Assembly: GCA_030407315.1 (NCBI GenBank)
Contig: JALQPE010001746.1
Location: forward strand, 1 to 64,000
From: Asparagopsis taxiformis
Taxonomy: Eukaryota > Rhodophyta > Florideophyceae > Bonnemaisoniales > Bonnemaisoniaceae
Direction of reading: 5' to 3'
DNA: 64,000 bases
In this document: positions 10,759-21,191 of the stretch, piece by piece
Layout of the letters: the number at the start of each line of letters is the position of its first letter
Numbering within the stretch: the stretch's first letter is position 1
The notes under the pieces: generated by a model
Database searches by the model: none
What the model saw: only the letters and a program-made list of their open reading frames with translations
What the model was told of the DNA's origin: nothing
Translations under genes and position numbers: made by a program

Positions 10759-12224
10759 ATGTCTCCGGCATTTTCGTTTCTTATTTACTTGGTCCTCATC
10801 AATGTCTCGATTGCGAAACAGTTTCCGCAAACGCCGTTCGTCCAACTACTCGCGCATCTGCAGTCATGCCCTGTCGTTTTGGACCCTGACCAAGCGATGA
10901 CAGCCACGGAAGGCTCCGAATCAAACCTCACGCCCAACGTGATTCCCGCAACAGGGGAACATATTCATCGCGACACGGGAAGTGTAAACCACAAACGCAA
11001 CGAATTGTTCTTCGCCTCTCGGCAGACAACACATATTATAAATGGGGCCCTGGTAGCTTCAAAACGTCTTCGAAAAATGATGGTATTTGTCGTTGACTTT
11101 GCACAGCCAACATTTTGTAGTGGCACGCTGATATCGTCGACGTGGGTGCTCACCGCCGCACATTGCCAATTCGTCGCTGTTTCCTCGAGGGCAATTATTG
11201 GCTCGCCCTCCTTCACTGTCGAATTTGGCAGCTCGGATCACCCGTGGAACATCACCGTCAAGTATGACGAAAAAGTTGGACAACTACACACAATAAATAA
11301 AGTGATCAATCACCCCAAGTTTTACGACAACGTTCCCATTGACATAGAAGGCTCGTATGACATTGCATTGGTTGAACTGTCTCAACCATCTTCGAGTAAC
11401 AGCTTCATGAGGCTCAACATTGACCCTAGTCAACCAAAGGAAGGCAGCTTTGCGAGAACGGCCGGTTACGGTCAAACATCAATGATAGGCTATGGAGATG
11501 TCATCGAGGCGTCACTTCGGCAAGTCGATGTACCTGTTTTCTCAATTGAAGATTGCAAACTGCTCTATCCTGGCCAGGTGTTCCCGGATAAACACGTATG
11601 TGCAGGATACACACAACGCTTTTGTTCACCGTGGTACGTTGAGTTCATATCAATTCAGAGTCGGCGCATAAGGTCACGAGAGCTAACAAGCTGTGAATTT
11701 CATTGAGGGCATGCAGTTTCGGTGACAGTGGTGGTCCAATGTTCCAATATGACGTCAACGACAATCCAGTTCAGCTCGGTATCATTTCTCTATTGATCGA
11801 GTGTGGTATTTTCTTCGACCCTGTTGTAAACGTGCGAACAGACGCATTCATCAAATGGATTGTTGAACAAGGAGCGAACTTCTCGACGGGCGGAAAGCTA
11901 CGGTCCGTGTATGCTGAGGCAAGTGTTTCTAACGAAGATGAATTGGGATTACCGGGAACGGATAGTGTGAATAGCGCAGATATAGACATAGGGACCGGTG
12001 AGACTGAGCAGAAGTTGGGAGTCGTATCAGGAATTGTTGTGGTCGGATTCGGATTGTTCCTCGTCTTCACTATCTTCTACTTTGCGGCAAAACGAAGACA
12101 AACCAAAGACGTTTCGTCAGCAGCGCAAATGGTACAAGGTGAAGCAGTGTCTGGTTTACTCGCAAGTTCAAACGAGGAGGATAGCCCAAATCAGCAATTG
12201 CAATATGAATTAGCACAGGTATGA
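10759..12224 (+). CDS. Membrane-anchored chymotrypsin-like serine protease, apparently intact
   Basis: Exons 10759-11633 and 11717-12224 with an 83-bp intron (GTACGT...GCAG, CTAAC inside) give 460 residues. The ATG at 10759 is chosen because it begins a signal peptide (MSPAFSFLIYLVLINVSIA) shared in layout with the paralogs; the frame is open further upstream without such a feature. After it come SCPVVLDPDQ, a low-complexity propeptide, the activation site HIINGALV, LTAAHC, SYDIALVEL and, across the splice, CFGDSGGP. The triad is complete. Ser sits at the S1-pocket base (residue 189 equivalent), suggesting chymotrypsin-like specificity (inference). A membrane helix (VVSGIVVVGFGLFLVFTIFYF) precedes a basic KRRQTK and a 45-residue tail. 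A copia element inserted 55 bp after the stop codon, so it may alter the 3' UTR. Likely acts at the cell surface or in the secretory pathway. Confidence 0.88.
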
Positions 12225-12279
12225 GGATCGGAACGCAGTTTCAAAACTTGATGCGTTGAAGCGATAATCAACTTGAATA

Positions 12280-12865
12280 TGTCGTGGATCAAAATTGCAC
12301 CCGAACCACCGTACAATTAAGGAGACAGTATTGTCTTTGCGAGACAATTATACATCGAAGACAGTCGATTACCCGAGATCGGGAAACCCTCTGATCTGGA
12401 AAGGATCAGCGCCCGCATCAAGGCCGAACGGTCCAGTAATTCGTGTATTTAATCTAGAGAACAGATTGCTAGAGCTAGAGAACATCAACGAAATGAACAA
12501 TTAACCAACAACAAACCACCCGATTGCATACGCATCAGTAACCCCGTTACAACCAACCAACCTGCTGATTACCCCGGGCTCCTAGCCCTGAAATAACTGA
12601 GGATTGGCTCACCACCTCGCTGATTACTCCGGGCTATTAGCCCTGAAATAACTGGAGACTGGAATATTCGCTTCGCTGATTACTCCGGGCTCGACGCCCT
12701 GAAATAACTGGAAGTGGATTGCAACCTGGTTGATTACCCCGGACACCCGTCTTGAAATAACAACAGGAAGCGCAATAATTTGTTGACGAATACCCCGGGT
12801 GCCCCCACCCTGAATTAACGAGACAAGTTAAGTACTTAAACTATCAAAAAAGACATCCAGCGACA
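12280..12865 (+). repeat. 5' LTR of copia A with five hairpin repeats
   Basis: The LTR carries five imperfect tandem units of about 55 bp (about 12562-12825). Each has a conserved flank (GATTAC...CCTGAAATAAC) and a short stem-loop at 12576-12588, 12631-12643, 12687-12699, 12741-12752 and 12797-12810. The stem sequence differs between units but pairing is kept. A 69-codon frame in the LTR lacks an ATG and is not called. Confidence 0.9.
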
Positions 12866-12993
12866 GTTATATAACTTTGACAGGATTGTTTTTTTTTGAC
12901 TCTGACTTGAAAGGAAGGCTGCAAAAGCTCTCCGAAAGGCGAGTCTAATACTTGAAGGAAACATTCCTATAAGTATAACCGAGCGAATTGACC

Positions 12994-15900
12994 ATGAGTG
13001 ACAACGGCGTAAACCCTGCGAACGTCAACGTTACCATAGGAGGACTGACAGAACCCAGCGGCAACGGCCCCGGCCATAACTCCAGAGAACGTTCTGACAC
13101 TGAGTTTGAGAGTCCTGTAGAATACGACTACGAAACCACAGATCCGAAAACTCCTAAGGACGGAGCCAGCAACGAAGAATGGGATAAATTCTTTGGAAAG
13201 TTGGAAGAGTACGTCGACAACTGGTGCGGAGTATACATCAAAGTCCCGAATCAATCTGCGGAATCAGTGTGGAATGATTTTACCTGTGAATTCTCTATCC
13301 CAACCCTCAACCAACTTACCTCAGACCAAGCAAGCAAAATACGCGAAACACTCATTAGAGAAGGAGTGGAAGTGTACCGCAAGCGAGGTTACTCGAAGAG
13401 GAAAGCATTGATAAACTGCTGGAAGAGTGAAGAATGCCCAAAGATTAAGAAAGATGAAGAAGAATCCGAAGCCGGTAGAGATACCACCCTGGAAGCGGCT
13501 GAGATCCCTGTTGAAGCAGCTGAGAAGGCAAATTCGATCTCGAATATCGTGGAAGCCAATATGAACAAACCGCAGCAGATCAATCAGGCGATTTCCGATA
13601 CATCACATATTCTCTCGGACAATGAAAATGAGAAGAGCGAAAGAAAAGAAGAAACGTGCAACTACCATGATACGACCGGTGGAAAAACGATTGGCCCAAT
13701 TGACAGCACCCGGAGATCATCACTAGGTCTGCAAGGACTGATCAAAGCGTTTGGATCTAGACCGAAATACAGCGGAATGTGGGACGAAGATCTGACGAGT
13801 GTCATCGAGGTCTTTGAACTATCTGCAGGGATGAGTAACGTATCAGAAGAAGAAAAACTCAACGGAATTCCGATCATGTTGGATGGACCTGCACTCTCGT
13901 ATTATAGTGCACATGTCAACGGGAAGACGAAGAAATATCAAGATGCGATTAACTTACTTCTATCGTGGTTCACATCAGAGGAACAGCGATCAAGATTGCT
14001 TCAAGAATGGCACGACACGAGACTGACATCGTGGTTCAGGAAAGGCCCTGACAAATCACAGTTAGAAGTCTTTCGTGATATGTCAACACGACTGACAATG
14101 GTGCAGCGCCAGTTGGATGTCAAATACCGGGATGACATCTTCCTACGCGACCAATTGGTAGCGGCAGTTGACTTGGATGAAGTCAAGCGAGCTCTAAAAA
14201 TGCAGATGCCTTCTACTGCACATGATGCGAACCAGAAAATTGCATCACTTCTATCGAGCGAGCCTGGTTCAGCAGGAAGGGTACATGGCGGGGAGAGCGG
14301 GGAAGCGTTTTTCGGAATTACACAGCGATATAAAGGCGATGCGGAACGACGCGTTGGAAGCGGTAAGCGAAGAGGCAATGGAATGCGGAGAAAAAAGACG
14401 TCAAACTTTTCGAAAGTTAAGGGATGTTGGGTTTGCGGGAAAGACCATTTCGCGAACAAGTTCCACCAACGATCGGAAGTCGACAACGCACTCAAGCAGA
14501 TGCGATCGCAAAACGCATTTGTATCGGTCGATGACGTATACAACACTTATTTCATCGAGGATAGCAGCGATGAGACAACAGAAAACGAAAGCGACGGAGA
14601 CAGTGCACATTTCAATTCCGGACTGACAGTAGTTGAGATATCCGATCTCAATTCAAATCTGGAAACTGAGCTTTCAAATAAGGTCTTCTTACACTCGTGT
14701 GGATTCTTTACCGAACAGGCCAAAAATATGCAGAAAATGAATACGGCGATACGCGACAACGAGCGACAGTCCGAGTTCAACGGCATAATTATCGACACCG
14801 GAGCAAATCGTTTAAGCTTAATGTGCATTCAGCAGTATCGTGCTTATTGCAGAGAGTTTGGACTTATCGCGGACATCAGGCCACAGGGGAGAAATATTTA
14901 CGGTCTCGGAAGCCGTCATACCTCCATCGGGATTGCGTCAATCCCCGTACCATTCCCAGAGTTTGGTCTCATCTGCGATATCAATTTTCATATCCTACGC
15001 GAAGACTGCAAATCATTACTGAGCAGGAAGGATCTCAAGAACACCGGAATCGATCTCAGCGTTCAACGAGATTGCTTACACTTCAATGGAAAGGAGAAAC
15101 CATTATCTGTAGAAAACGATCTTCTTGTTTACAGATGGTCGTCAGATGTTGCAATGTTTACTGGCGAGGAGCTCAGAAAACTACACCGTTCTTTCGGACA
15201 CCCCTCCGTCAGAGCACTTTACAACCTCCTTAAACGAGCGCGACCTGAGGAATGCAAGCCAGACGTACAAAACGCGATCCAACAGCTGGTAGATCGGTGC
15301 CGAATATGCACAAAGCTGGCTACAAAGCCAAAGCGATTCAAGTTAACAGTGGGTACCGAAGATGGCCAATTTAACAGCATTGTTGCTCTGGACATCATGT
15401 ATTTGAACAGGAAACCAGTGCTGCACGCAGTGGACGAGGCTACACATTTCACAGCGGCATCATTTCTACGCGACATATCTTCCAAAACTGTATGGAAGAC
15501 ATTTCTTTACATGTGGACAAATGTCTACATGGGGCCCCCGGATCATCTCCGGCTTGATCAAGGAACTCAGTTAACTTCCCAGGAATTCAAGGGAAATGCA
15601 GAAGCGGATGGTATACAACTCATCTACAGCCCCATCGAGAATCCTGCTTCAATGTCTCACGTCGAGCGATACCATGCTCCACTTCGAAAGGCGTTCAACA
15701 AGCTAAAATTGGATTTACCCTCTGACACCGACAACGATGTGCTGAAAATGGCGACACATTGTGTGAATAGTACCGTCGGGCCAGAAGGCTTGTGCCCCAT
15801 ATTATGTGTATTCGGAGCAATTCCGAAGCCAGCCCGAAAAGCACCTGCTCCACTACAGATCGCGCGAGCTAAGGCAATTAACGCAGCAATGGATGAGGTT

Positions 15901-17781
15901 CAGCGTGAACAAGCAAAGCGAAGGGTCACATTTGCGATGAAATACCGCGGCCCATACGGGAAAGAAAGCGAGGAACTCGATCGGCTCACCTTCGGAGCAC
16001 CTGTGCGCGTATTCAGGCAAAAGACAGGCGAATGGGAAGGACCATACAAGTTTGTACACAAGGACGGCGAAACAGTAGTTGTCCAAATGCCTCGTGGAAG
16101 AAAGATTTTCAGATCTCACGTTGTCAAACCGGATAAGTCAACTATCAACGACCATGCCGAGCCACCCATGGACCCTGTTGACACCGATACACCGACAACT
16201 GCAGAGTTGTGTTGCATATTCAACGATCCACCACACTTATCTGCATCATACATCACACCAACACCATCCGACTGCACCTCCAAGTTCAAATTATCCCGCC
16301 AGAAAGAAATAGACGGACTAACAGCTGCAGGAGTATTCAAGATCGTCCCTCGTGATACGGTTCCAAAAGGAACAAGAGTATATGGTACCCGATGGGTGGA
16401 CACAATCAAGAAACGTGACGATGGTTCAATTGTGGAAAAATCACGTTTGGTGGCACAGAACTATAAGGACTACCAAAGCAGGGAGACACCCACAAAAGCT
16501 CCGACAATATCACGATTTGGCCAGCGTTTATGCCTCTGTATAGGTGCCATGTATCCTGACATGACCCCTTTCACACGCGATATAACACAAGCCTATACTC
16601 AGAGCAAGGATACCCTATTACGAAAGGTCTATCTACAGCCACCGAAGGAAATGAGACTTCCGTATGACCAAGTCTTATTAGCCGTGAAACCTCTCTACGG
16701 CATTCCGGAATCAGGCCTTTATTGGTTCATCACATATCGTGATCACCATGTCAATGAGCTTAAAATGACATCCTGCACGGTTGACAAATGCATCTTATAC
16801 CGGCACTATGAAGATGGAAACAATCGCACATTACCCGCATTAACTATACTCCAAGTAGATGACTCCTTCGGATTGGGTATAGATGAATTTCTTAACCTGG
16901 AAGAAGAAAAATCTTCCGCTTTCAAGACCAAGCCCCGACAATGCCTCAAACCCGGAGATTCATGCGCATTCAATGGTTCAAAAATCACTCGCGAACAGTC
17001 ACGAACCTATTCCTTGACTCAATCAGAAAAATTATCTACTCTGTCGAAACCTAACACCGATCCAGACTACATCAGCATGCGTGCCAAAATACAATATGTC
17101 GCTACCACGTGCAGACCAGACATATCCAGCCCAACGCAGCTCATTACAGCCGACTTGGCAAAATCTTGTCCTTCATCAAAGAAACGGCTGAGGAAGATAA
17201 TCGACTACTGTCTCAAAACGAGTGATGAAGGACTTCGATTCGTTCCACTACGCAGTGAGAGTCTGCGACTCATACTTTTCAGCGATTCATCTTTTGGAAA
17301 CGCGCCTGATCTATCTTCTCAGACTGGCTTTCTAATTGTCTTAGCAGACGACACCGGAGCAGCAAATGTGATTCATTACGGCAGCAAAAAGTGCCGACGT
17401 GTGACTCGATCAGTAATGGCTGCAGAAGTACTTGCTTTGGTCAATGGGTACGACGAAGCTTATGTTGTCCAGCACACCATCCAAGAAGTACTCAACAGAC
17501 GCATTCCTTTGGACGTTTACATAGACTCTCGTACAACTTTTAACTGCGTTGCCAAGAACGCCAAAACCATTGAAAAACGACTGCAAATTGATGTGCAGAT
17601 GCTGCGCGAGTCGCATATAAAAGGCGAAATCAGGAAGATTGGATGGATACCAGGGACGGAAAACCCAGCAGATGCGTTAACCAAGCAAACAATACCTAAG
17701 GACGATCACCCATTACTTAAGCTAATGCGGACTAACAGAATGGATTTGAAGATTACTGGCTGGGCTGAAGTACATCAATGA
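12994..17781 (+). CDS. Copia A Gag-Pol polyprotein
   Basis: One uninterrupted frame from the ATG at 12994 encodes 1595 residues, all parts needed for copia retrotransposition. Order with rough residues: gag helical domain (245-430), a CCHH-type knuckle (CWVCGKDHFANKFH, about 480), aspartic protease (IIIDTGA, about 598), HHCC pre-integrase (about 725-785), DDE integrase (ALDIM, LRLDQGTQ, HVERYH), reverse transcriptase with QVDD in place of YVDD (about 1285), and RNase H (FSDSSFG, AAEVLA, YIDSRT). Integrase before reverse transcriptase is the copia order. No frameshift or stop separates gag and pol, so Gag dosage must be set another way. It appears coding-intact. Confidence 0.93.
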   Translation: MSDNGVNPANVNVTIGGLTEPSGNGPGHNSRERSDTEFESPVEYDYETTDPKTPKDGASNEEWDKFFGKLEEYVDNWCGVYIKVPNQSAESVWNDFTCEFSIPTLNQLTSDQASKIRETLIREGVEVYRKRGYSKRKALINCWKSEECPKIKKDEEESEAGRDTTLEAAEIPVEAAEKANSISNIVEANMNKPQQINQAISDTSHILSDNENEKSERKEETCNYHDTTGGKTIGPIDSTRRSSLGLQGLIKAFGSRPKYSGMWDEDLTSVIEVFELSAGMSNVSEEEKLNGIPIMLDGPALSYYSAHVNGKTKKYQDAINLLLSWFTSEEQRSRLLQEWHDTRLTSWFRKGPDKSQLEVFRDMSTRLTMVQRQLDVKYRDDIFLRDQLVAAVDLDEVKRALKMQMPSTAHDANQKIASLLSSEPGSAGRVHGGESGEAFFGITQRYKGDAERRVGSGKRRGNGMRRKKTSNFSKVKGCWVCGKDHFANKFHQRSEVDNALKQMRSQNAFVSVDDVYNTYFIEDSSDETTENESDGDSAHFNSGLTVVEISDLNSNLETELSNKVFLHSCGFFTEQAKNMQKMNTAIRDNERQSEFNGIIIDTGANRLSLMCIQQYRAYCREFGLIADIRPQGRNIYGLGSRHTSIGIASIPVPFPEFGLICDINFHILREDCKSLLSRKDLKNTGIDLSVQRDCLHFNGKEKPLSVENDLLVYRWSSDVAMFTGEELRKLHRSFGHPSVRALYNLLKRARPEECKPDVQNAIQQLVDRCRICTKLATKPKRFKLTVGTEDGQFNSIVALDIMYLNRKPVLHAVDEATHFTAASFLRDISSKTVWKTFLYMWTNVYMGPPDHLRLDQGTQLTSQEFKGNAEADGIQLIYSPIENPASMSHVERYHAPLRKAFNKLKLDLPSDTDNDVLKMATHCVNSTVGPEGLCPILCVFGAIPKPARKAPAPLQIARAKAINAAMDEVQREQAKRRVTFAMKYRGPYGKESEELDRLTFGAPVRVFRQKTGEWEGPYKFVHKDGETVVVQMPRGRKIFRSHVVKPDKSTINDHAEPPMDPVDTDTPTTAELCCIFNDPPHLSASYITPTPSDCTSKFKLSRQKEIDGLTAAGVFKIVPRDTVPKGTRVYGTRWVDTIKKRDDGSIVEKSRLVAQNYKDYQSRETPTKAPTISRFGQRLCLCIGAMYPDMTPFTRDITQAYTQSKDTLLRKVYLQPPKEMRLPYDQVLLAVKPLYGIPESGLYWFITYRDHHVNELKMTSCTVDKCILYRHYEDGNNRTLPALTILQVDDSFGLGIDEFLNLEEEKSSAFKTKPRQCLKPGDSCAFNGSKITREQSRTYSLTQSEKLSTLSKPNTDPDYISMRAKIQYVATTCRPDISSPTQLITADLAKSCPSSKKRLRKIIDYCLKTSDEGLRFVPLRSESLRLILFSDSSFGNAPDLSSQTGFLIVLADDTGAANVIHYGSKKCRRVTRSVMAAEVLALVNGYDEAYVVQHTIQEVLNRRIPLDVYIDSRTTFNCVAKNAKTIEKRLQIDVQMLRESHIKGEIRKIGWIPGTENPADALTKQTIPKDDHPLLKLMRTNRMDLKITGWAEVHQ

Positions 17782-17808
17782 ATACTTCAATAGAGAAAAA
17801 ACTTCTAG

Positions 17809-18394
17809 TGTCGTGGATCAAAATTGCACCCGAACCACCGTACAATTAAGGAGACAGTATTGTCTTTGCGAGACAATTATACATCGAAGACAGTCGATTA
17901 CCCGAGATCGGGAAACCCTCTGATCTGGAAAGGATCAGCGCCCGCATCAAGGCCGAACGGTCCAGTAATTCGTGTATTTAATCTAGAGAACAGATTGCTA
18001 GAGCTAGAGAACATCAACGAAATGAACAATTAACCAACAACAAACCACCCGATTGCATACGCATCAGTAACCCCGTTACAACCAACCAACCTGCTGATTA
18101 CCCCGGGCTCCTAGCCCTGAAATAACTGAGGATTGGCTCACCACCTCGCTGATTACTCCGGGCTATTAGCCCTGAAATAACTGGAGACTGGAATATTCGC
18201 TTCGCTGATTACTCCGGGCTCGACGCCCTGAAATAACTGGAAGTGGATTGCAACCTGGTTGATTACCCCGGACACCCGTCTTGAAATAACAACAGGAAGC
18301 GCAATAATTTGTTGACGAATACCCCGGGTGCCCCCACCCTGAATTAACGAGACAAGTTAAGTACTTAAACTATCAAAAAAGACATCCAGCGACA
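17809..18394 (+). repeat. 3' LTR of copia A
   Basis: Same length and, by eye, same sequence as the 5' LTR, including the five hairpin units. Confidence 0.92.
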
Positions 18395-18555
18395 GAATAT
18401 TACAAGTAACACGGCAAGTGGGTTTGTCCCCCATACACACGATTCACACGTGCCAAGTTGAGTTTCTCGAACTTGATTTTGCCTGATAATGAAAGCGGAC
18501 AGACTGTCTCTGTGGCAGTGGATTACACTCGTGAGTGTGAGGTCTCGAGAGTCTG

Positions 18556-19374
18556 AGGGCCGTTCCCAGGAAAAATTTTGCACGGGAAATTTGTATGCAC
18601 GTGCACGAAACGATGGAATAGATACTTTTGATTGGCTCCATATGTTAATATGTTAAACTACTTTTATTGAACTACTGAACTCCTGATCTCTGCATGCGCG
18701 CCACTTGTAAGTGGTACGATGGGGAATCACTGAGGTATCCTGAGTGCTAGCTTGTTCTTTTCGGTATCCTAGCATAGCGGAGGATGCCAAGGAGCGGCCG
18801 GATCCTCGATCGGACCACGAGTACCCGCCTGTACTTGACCCGATCATACCGGGTCAGAAGATCCTCGTACGTTGTAAAGCTTCCAAACCTCAAGTCTAAC
18901 GCCCATCCCCAGCATTCTCTGTATCTAAGCAGATTGGCACAAGTTGAAACAGTCTACTCATGCGCTCTAATGGAAAGGAGTCAATCCAATCCACCTACAA
19001 CCGCGTTAATCTCTCCCCCCCCCCAGTGGGGAGCACAGCAAGCAAAATTTAGAAGATGGTCAAGTAAAGGCGTGTAATAGTGGTCCACTCCAAGATCCGT
19101 CCGCTCCATGGCATCCTCCGCTATGAGAGGTTACTGAAGAGAAAAAGCTAGCACTCGGGATACCTCAGTGATCCCCCATCGTATAACTTACAAGTGGCGC
19201 ACTTGCAGAGATTTGGAGTTTTAAACTTATCATCTCGGTACGTTTTCGGGCTTGACTGTTCTGTGCACGGTGTCTCACTCACTTCTACATGGAGCCAATC
19301 AAAAGTCTCTATTCCATCGTTTCGTGCACGTGCATACAAATTTCCCGTGCAAAATTTTTCCTGGGAACGGCCCT
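18556..19374. mobile_element. Fold-back DNA element with long terminal inverted repeats
   Basis: The left arm (18556 to about 18810) returns as reverse complement in the right arm (about 19085 to 19374). The outer 85 bp (begins AGGGCCGTTCCCAGG) match almost perfectly. A second block with GCCACTTGTAAGT and CACTGAGGTATCC pairs 18698-18810 with 19085-19205, separated by a diverged spacer. The ends resemble hAT-type termini (CAGGG-like), but no 8-bp target duplication was found, so the family is uncertain. No transposase is encoded. Confidence 0.75.
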
Positions 19375-20510
19375 GATACCGCAGGTTTGGTTTCTTGGTC
19401 GGCGGCGGCGTAATAAACATTGATGACGTAATTTCAGTTAATTGCAATTGTATCTCTATGTGTTATTTCGTAATTGATGCATTGCTGTGCGGGGCTGGCA
19501 CTTGTCCTCACAGTGAGATCTCGAGATCATTCGAATAAAGTTCAGATCTCCATATGGGGCGCGTGCTTCGATAATTTGTGTCCTGTACGAAGCGCGAAGC
19601 AGGGCTTGGCGTTACGTGTCAGACGAACACCAGGAACTTTTCAGATTTCACCATTGTGGATGGTTTAGCAGTTCCACGTACTATTCTATTCCCGATGATA
19701 GAATCTTCTACATCGGTCAACCAGCGTTTGATGTACACGTCTCGCGTGCTCTATCTGCATCAATTTCTAAACATATGAGTCGCATTTTCTTTCATCCATG
19801 TCCCTGGTGCTAGCGTTTGTGGTCCAGATTCCGCTTGTGTTGGCACTATAACCTGCCTGGGTCATGTGTCACGCTCGAATCTCTTCAATCAAGACGCATG
19901 AATCGAACCTCATAAAGCAGAGAAAATTCCAAGTTTGGATACAGACGAGCAAAGGCCTCGGAATAGCCGGTATAGCTTGGTTTGGGATGCCCAACCACAA
20001 GCCGATTTTATCATCGAGACGGGGCACAAGCCAAAGGGGAACCATAAGATGATATTATCTGCGGGGTAAAACATGACCACTTCCTCTACCTAAAATCGAT
20101 CTATTCATACAAGATGGTCCTTGTTTATCAGTACTGCGTGATTGACACTGTCAATTTGACAGCCTGCCTTCATGATCTGCTATCATGTATGCATACACCG
20201 CTCACGAAACAATTTCCTCTGCATGCATACATTCAATCTATTGTACCAATAGACTGTCTTTCATGGGCCCATCAACGCGCACATATCACATATCAAGCGT
20301 TCCAGTTGCATCAGAATGCACAAACCTCACGCCATATCGCCCGAAACAGGCTTCCTAGGAGTTCATTACTAGGCGTTGACGTCAACGCGAAGATAAATCT
20401 AGTTGGGCCATGCAGATTGAGACAAGTTCATGGTACAAGCATTTCTGCGAAAGGAAGCTCTCAACAATAGTCACCAAGTCGCTATGGTTATCTTCAACTA
20501 TCAAACCAAA
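19375..20510. other. Intergenic, nothing recognised
   Basis: Short frames only. None has a domain or similarity to the neighbouring gene families. Confidence 0.35.
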
Positions 20511-21191
20511 ATGAATCAACTCCTGCTTTCGCTACTCTTCACCTTCTTGGCCCTTCCCCTTTCGGAGCATTTCGCCCATGCTATCCCCTCTCTACAACTA
20601 CCGTTACAGCACCACCTGGATAGCAGTGATGAGCTGAGGGTTTTGCAACGGCGTGTTCTCAAGAGATCCTGGAAAGTGGGTTTAGGCGTTCTACTTTTTT
20701 TGCTTGTAGTGGGTGTCTTGGTATCATGTTATCAATACATTTTGAAAGCGATTCGGTCTCGGCGTCAAGGAGAACCTTCGGCAACACAATCTGATGACAA
20801 CAAAAAGGCAGACGCCACACTCGAGGAATCGCCAAAATATGCAGAAGAAAACAAAACAGGTGATGATGATGATCAGCAGTCGGAAAAATTGAAGATAGAG
20901 TTTCAGTCAAGGGAACCATATCTGAATTGGCAACGACGATCACTTCTTTTTTCTCTGGGTGATACAACGAAAACACAAACGGATTGTGGAGATGAATATA
21001 ACGTGGACATGGATAGGAGCATACCATTTCTGATATATCAATATCGTAGACACCTGCAGAGGCAAGGAGATTTCGTGTCATTAATTTTTGTTCTTCGCAA
21101 TCGTCGTGATACGCGAATGCTCCCGGAGAGACATAATAATTACACTGCACAACTCTACACAGTATTAGTTAGTATTGATAATAGTATATGA
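20511..21191 (+). CDS. Protease-less paralog: signal peptide joined to membrane anchor
   Basis: From the ATG at 20511 the frame encodes 226 residues. The N-terminus (LLLSLLFTFLALPLSEHFAH then AIPSLQLPL) matches the signal peptide region of the protease genes on both sides (…QHFAWASPKIHPLL and …KHSAHAAPSIQPHV). About 20 residues later there is a membrane helix (VGLGVLLFLLVVGVLVSCYQ), a basic stop-transfer and an acidic tail (EENKTGDDDDQQ). The whole S1 domain is absent. It looks like an internal deletion of a protease gene that left a small type I membrane protein. The last 90 residues do not match relatives and may be read-through. Expression is unknown; a decayed copy is equally possible. 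Confidence 0.55.
   Translation: MNQLLLSLLFTFLALPLSEHFAHAIPSLQLPLQHHLDSSDELRVLQRRVLKRSWKVGLGVLLFLLVVGVLVSCYQYILKAIRSRRQGEPSATQSDDNKKADATLEESPKYAEENKTGDDDDQQSEKLKIEFQSREPYLNWQRRSLLFSLGDTTKTQTDCGDEYNVDMDRSIPFLIYQYRRHLQRQGDFVSLIFVLRNRRDTRMLPERHNNYTAQLYTVLVSIDNSI

Larger units (their letters stand above)
12280..18394 (+). mobile_element. Complete Ty1/copia retrotransposon (A)
   Basis: Two 586-bp LTRs look identical by eye. They begin TGTCG and end CGACA, and the element is flanked by the 5-bp target duplication GAATA (12275-12279 and 18395-18399). The interior holds one long gag-pol frame. The sequence before the 3' LTR is purine-rich (AGAGAAAAAA), a possible polypurine tract. No standard tRNA primer site was recognised after the 5' LTR. 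Identical LTRs and an open frame indicate recent insertion, into the 3' flank of a protease gene. Confidence 0.93.

Noticed and set aside
12295..12504. 69-codon frame in both LTRs of copia A
   Set aside because: It has no ATG, lies wholly in the LTR and repeats only because the LTRs are identical.
12562..12825. Regular 55-bp units resembling a CRISPR array
   Set aside because: The units are imperfect throughout, lie in an LTR and are copied in the partner LTR. No cas genes; eukaryotic context.
19375..20510. Search for a further protease remnant
   Set aside because: No LTAAHC, YDIALVEL or GDSGGP-like block in any frame.
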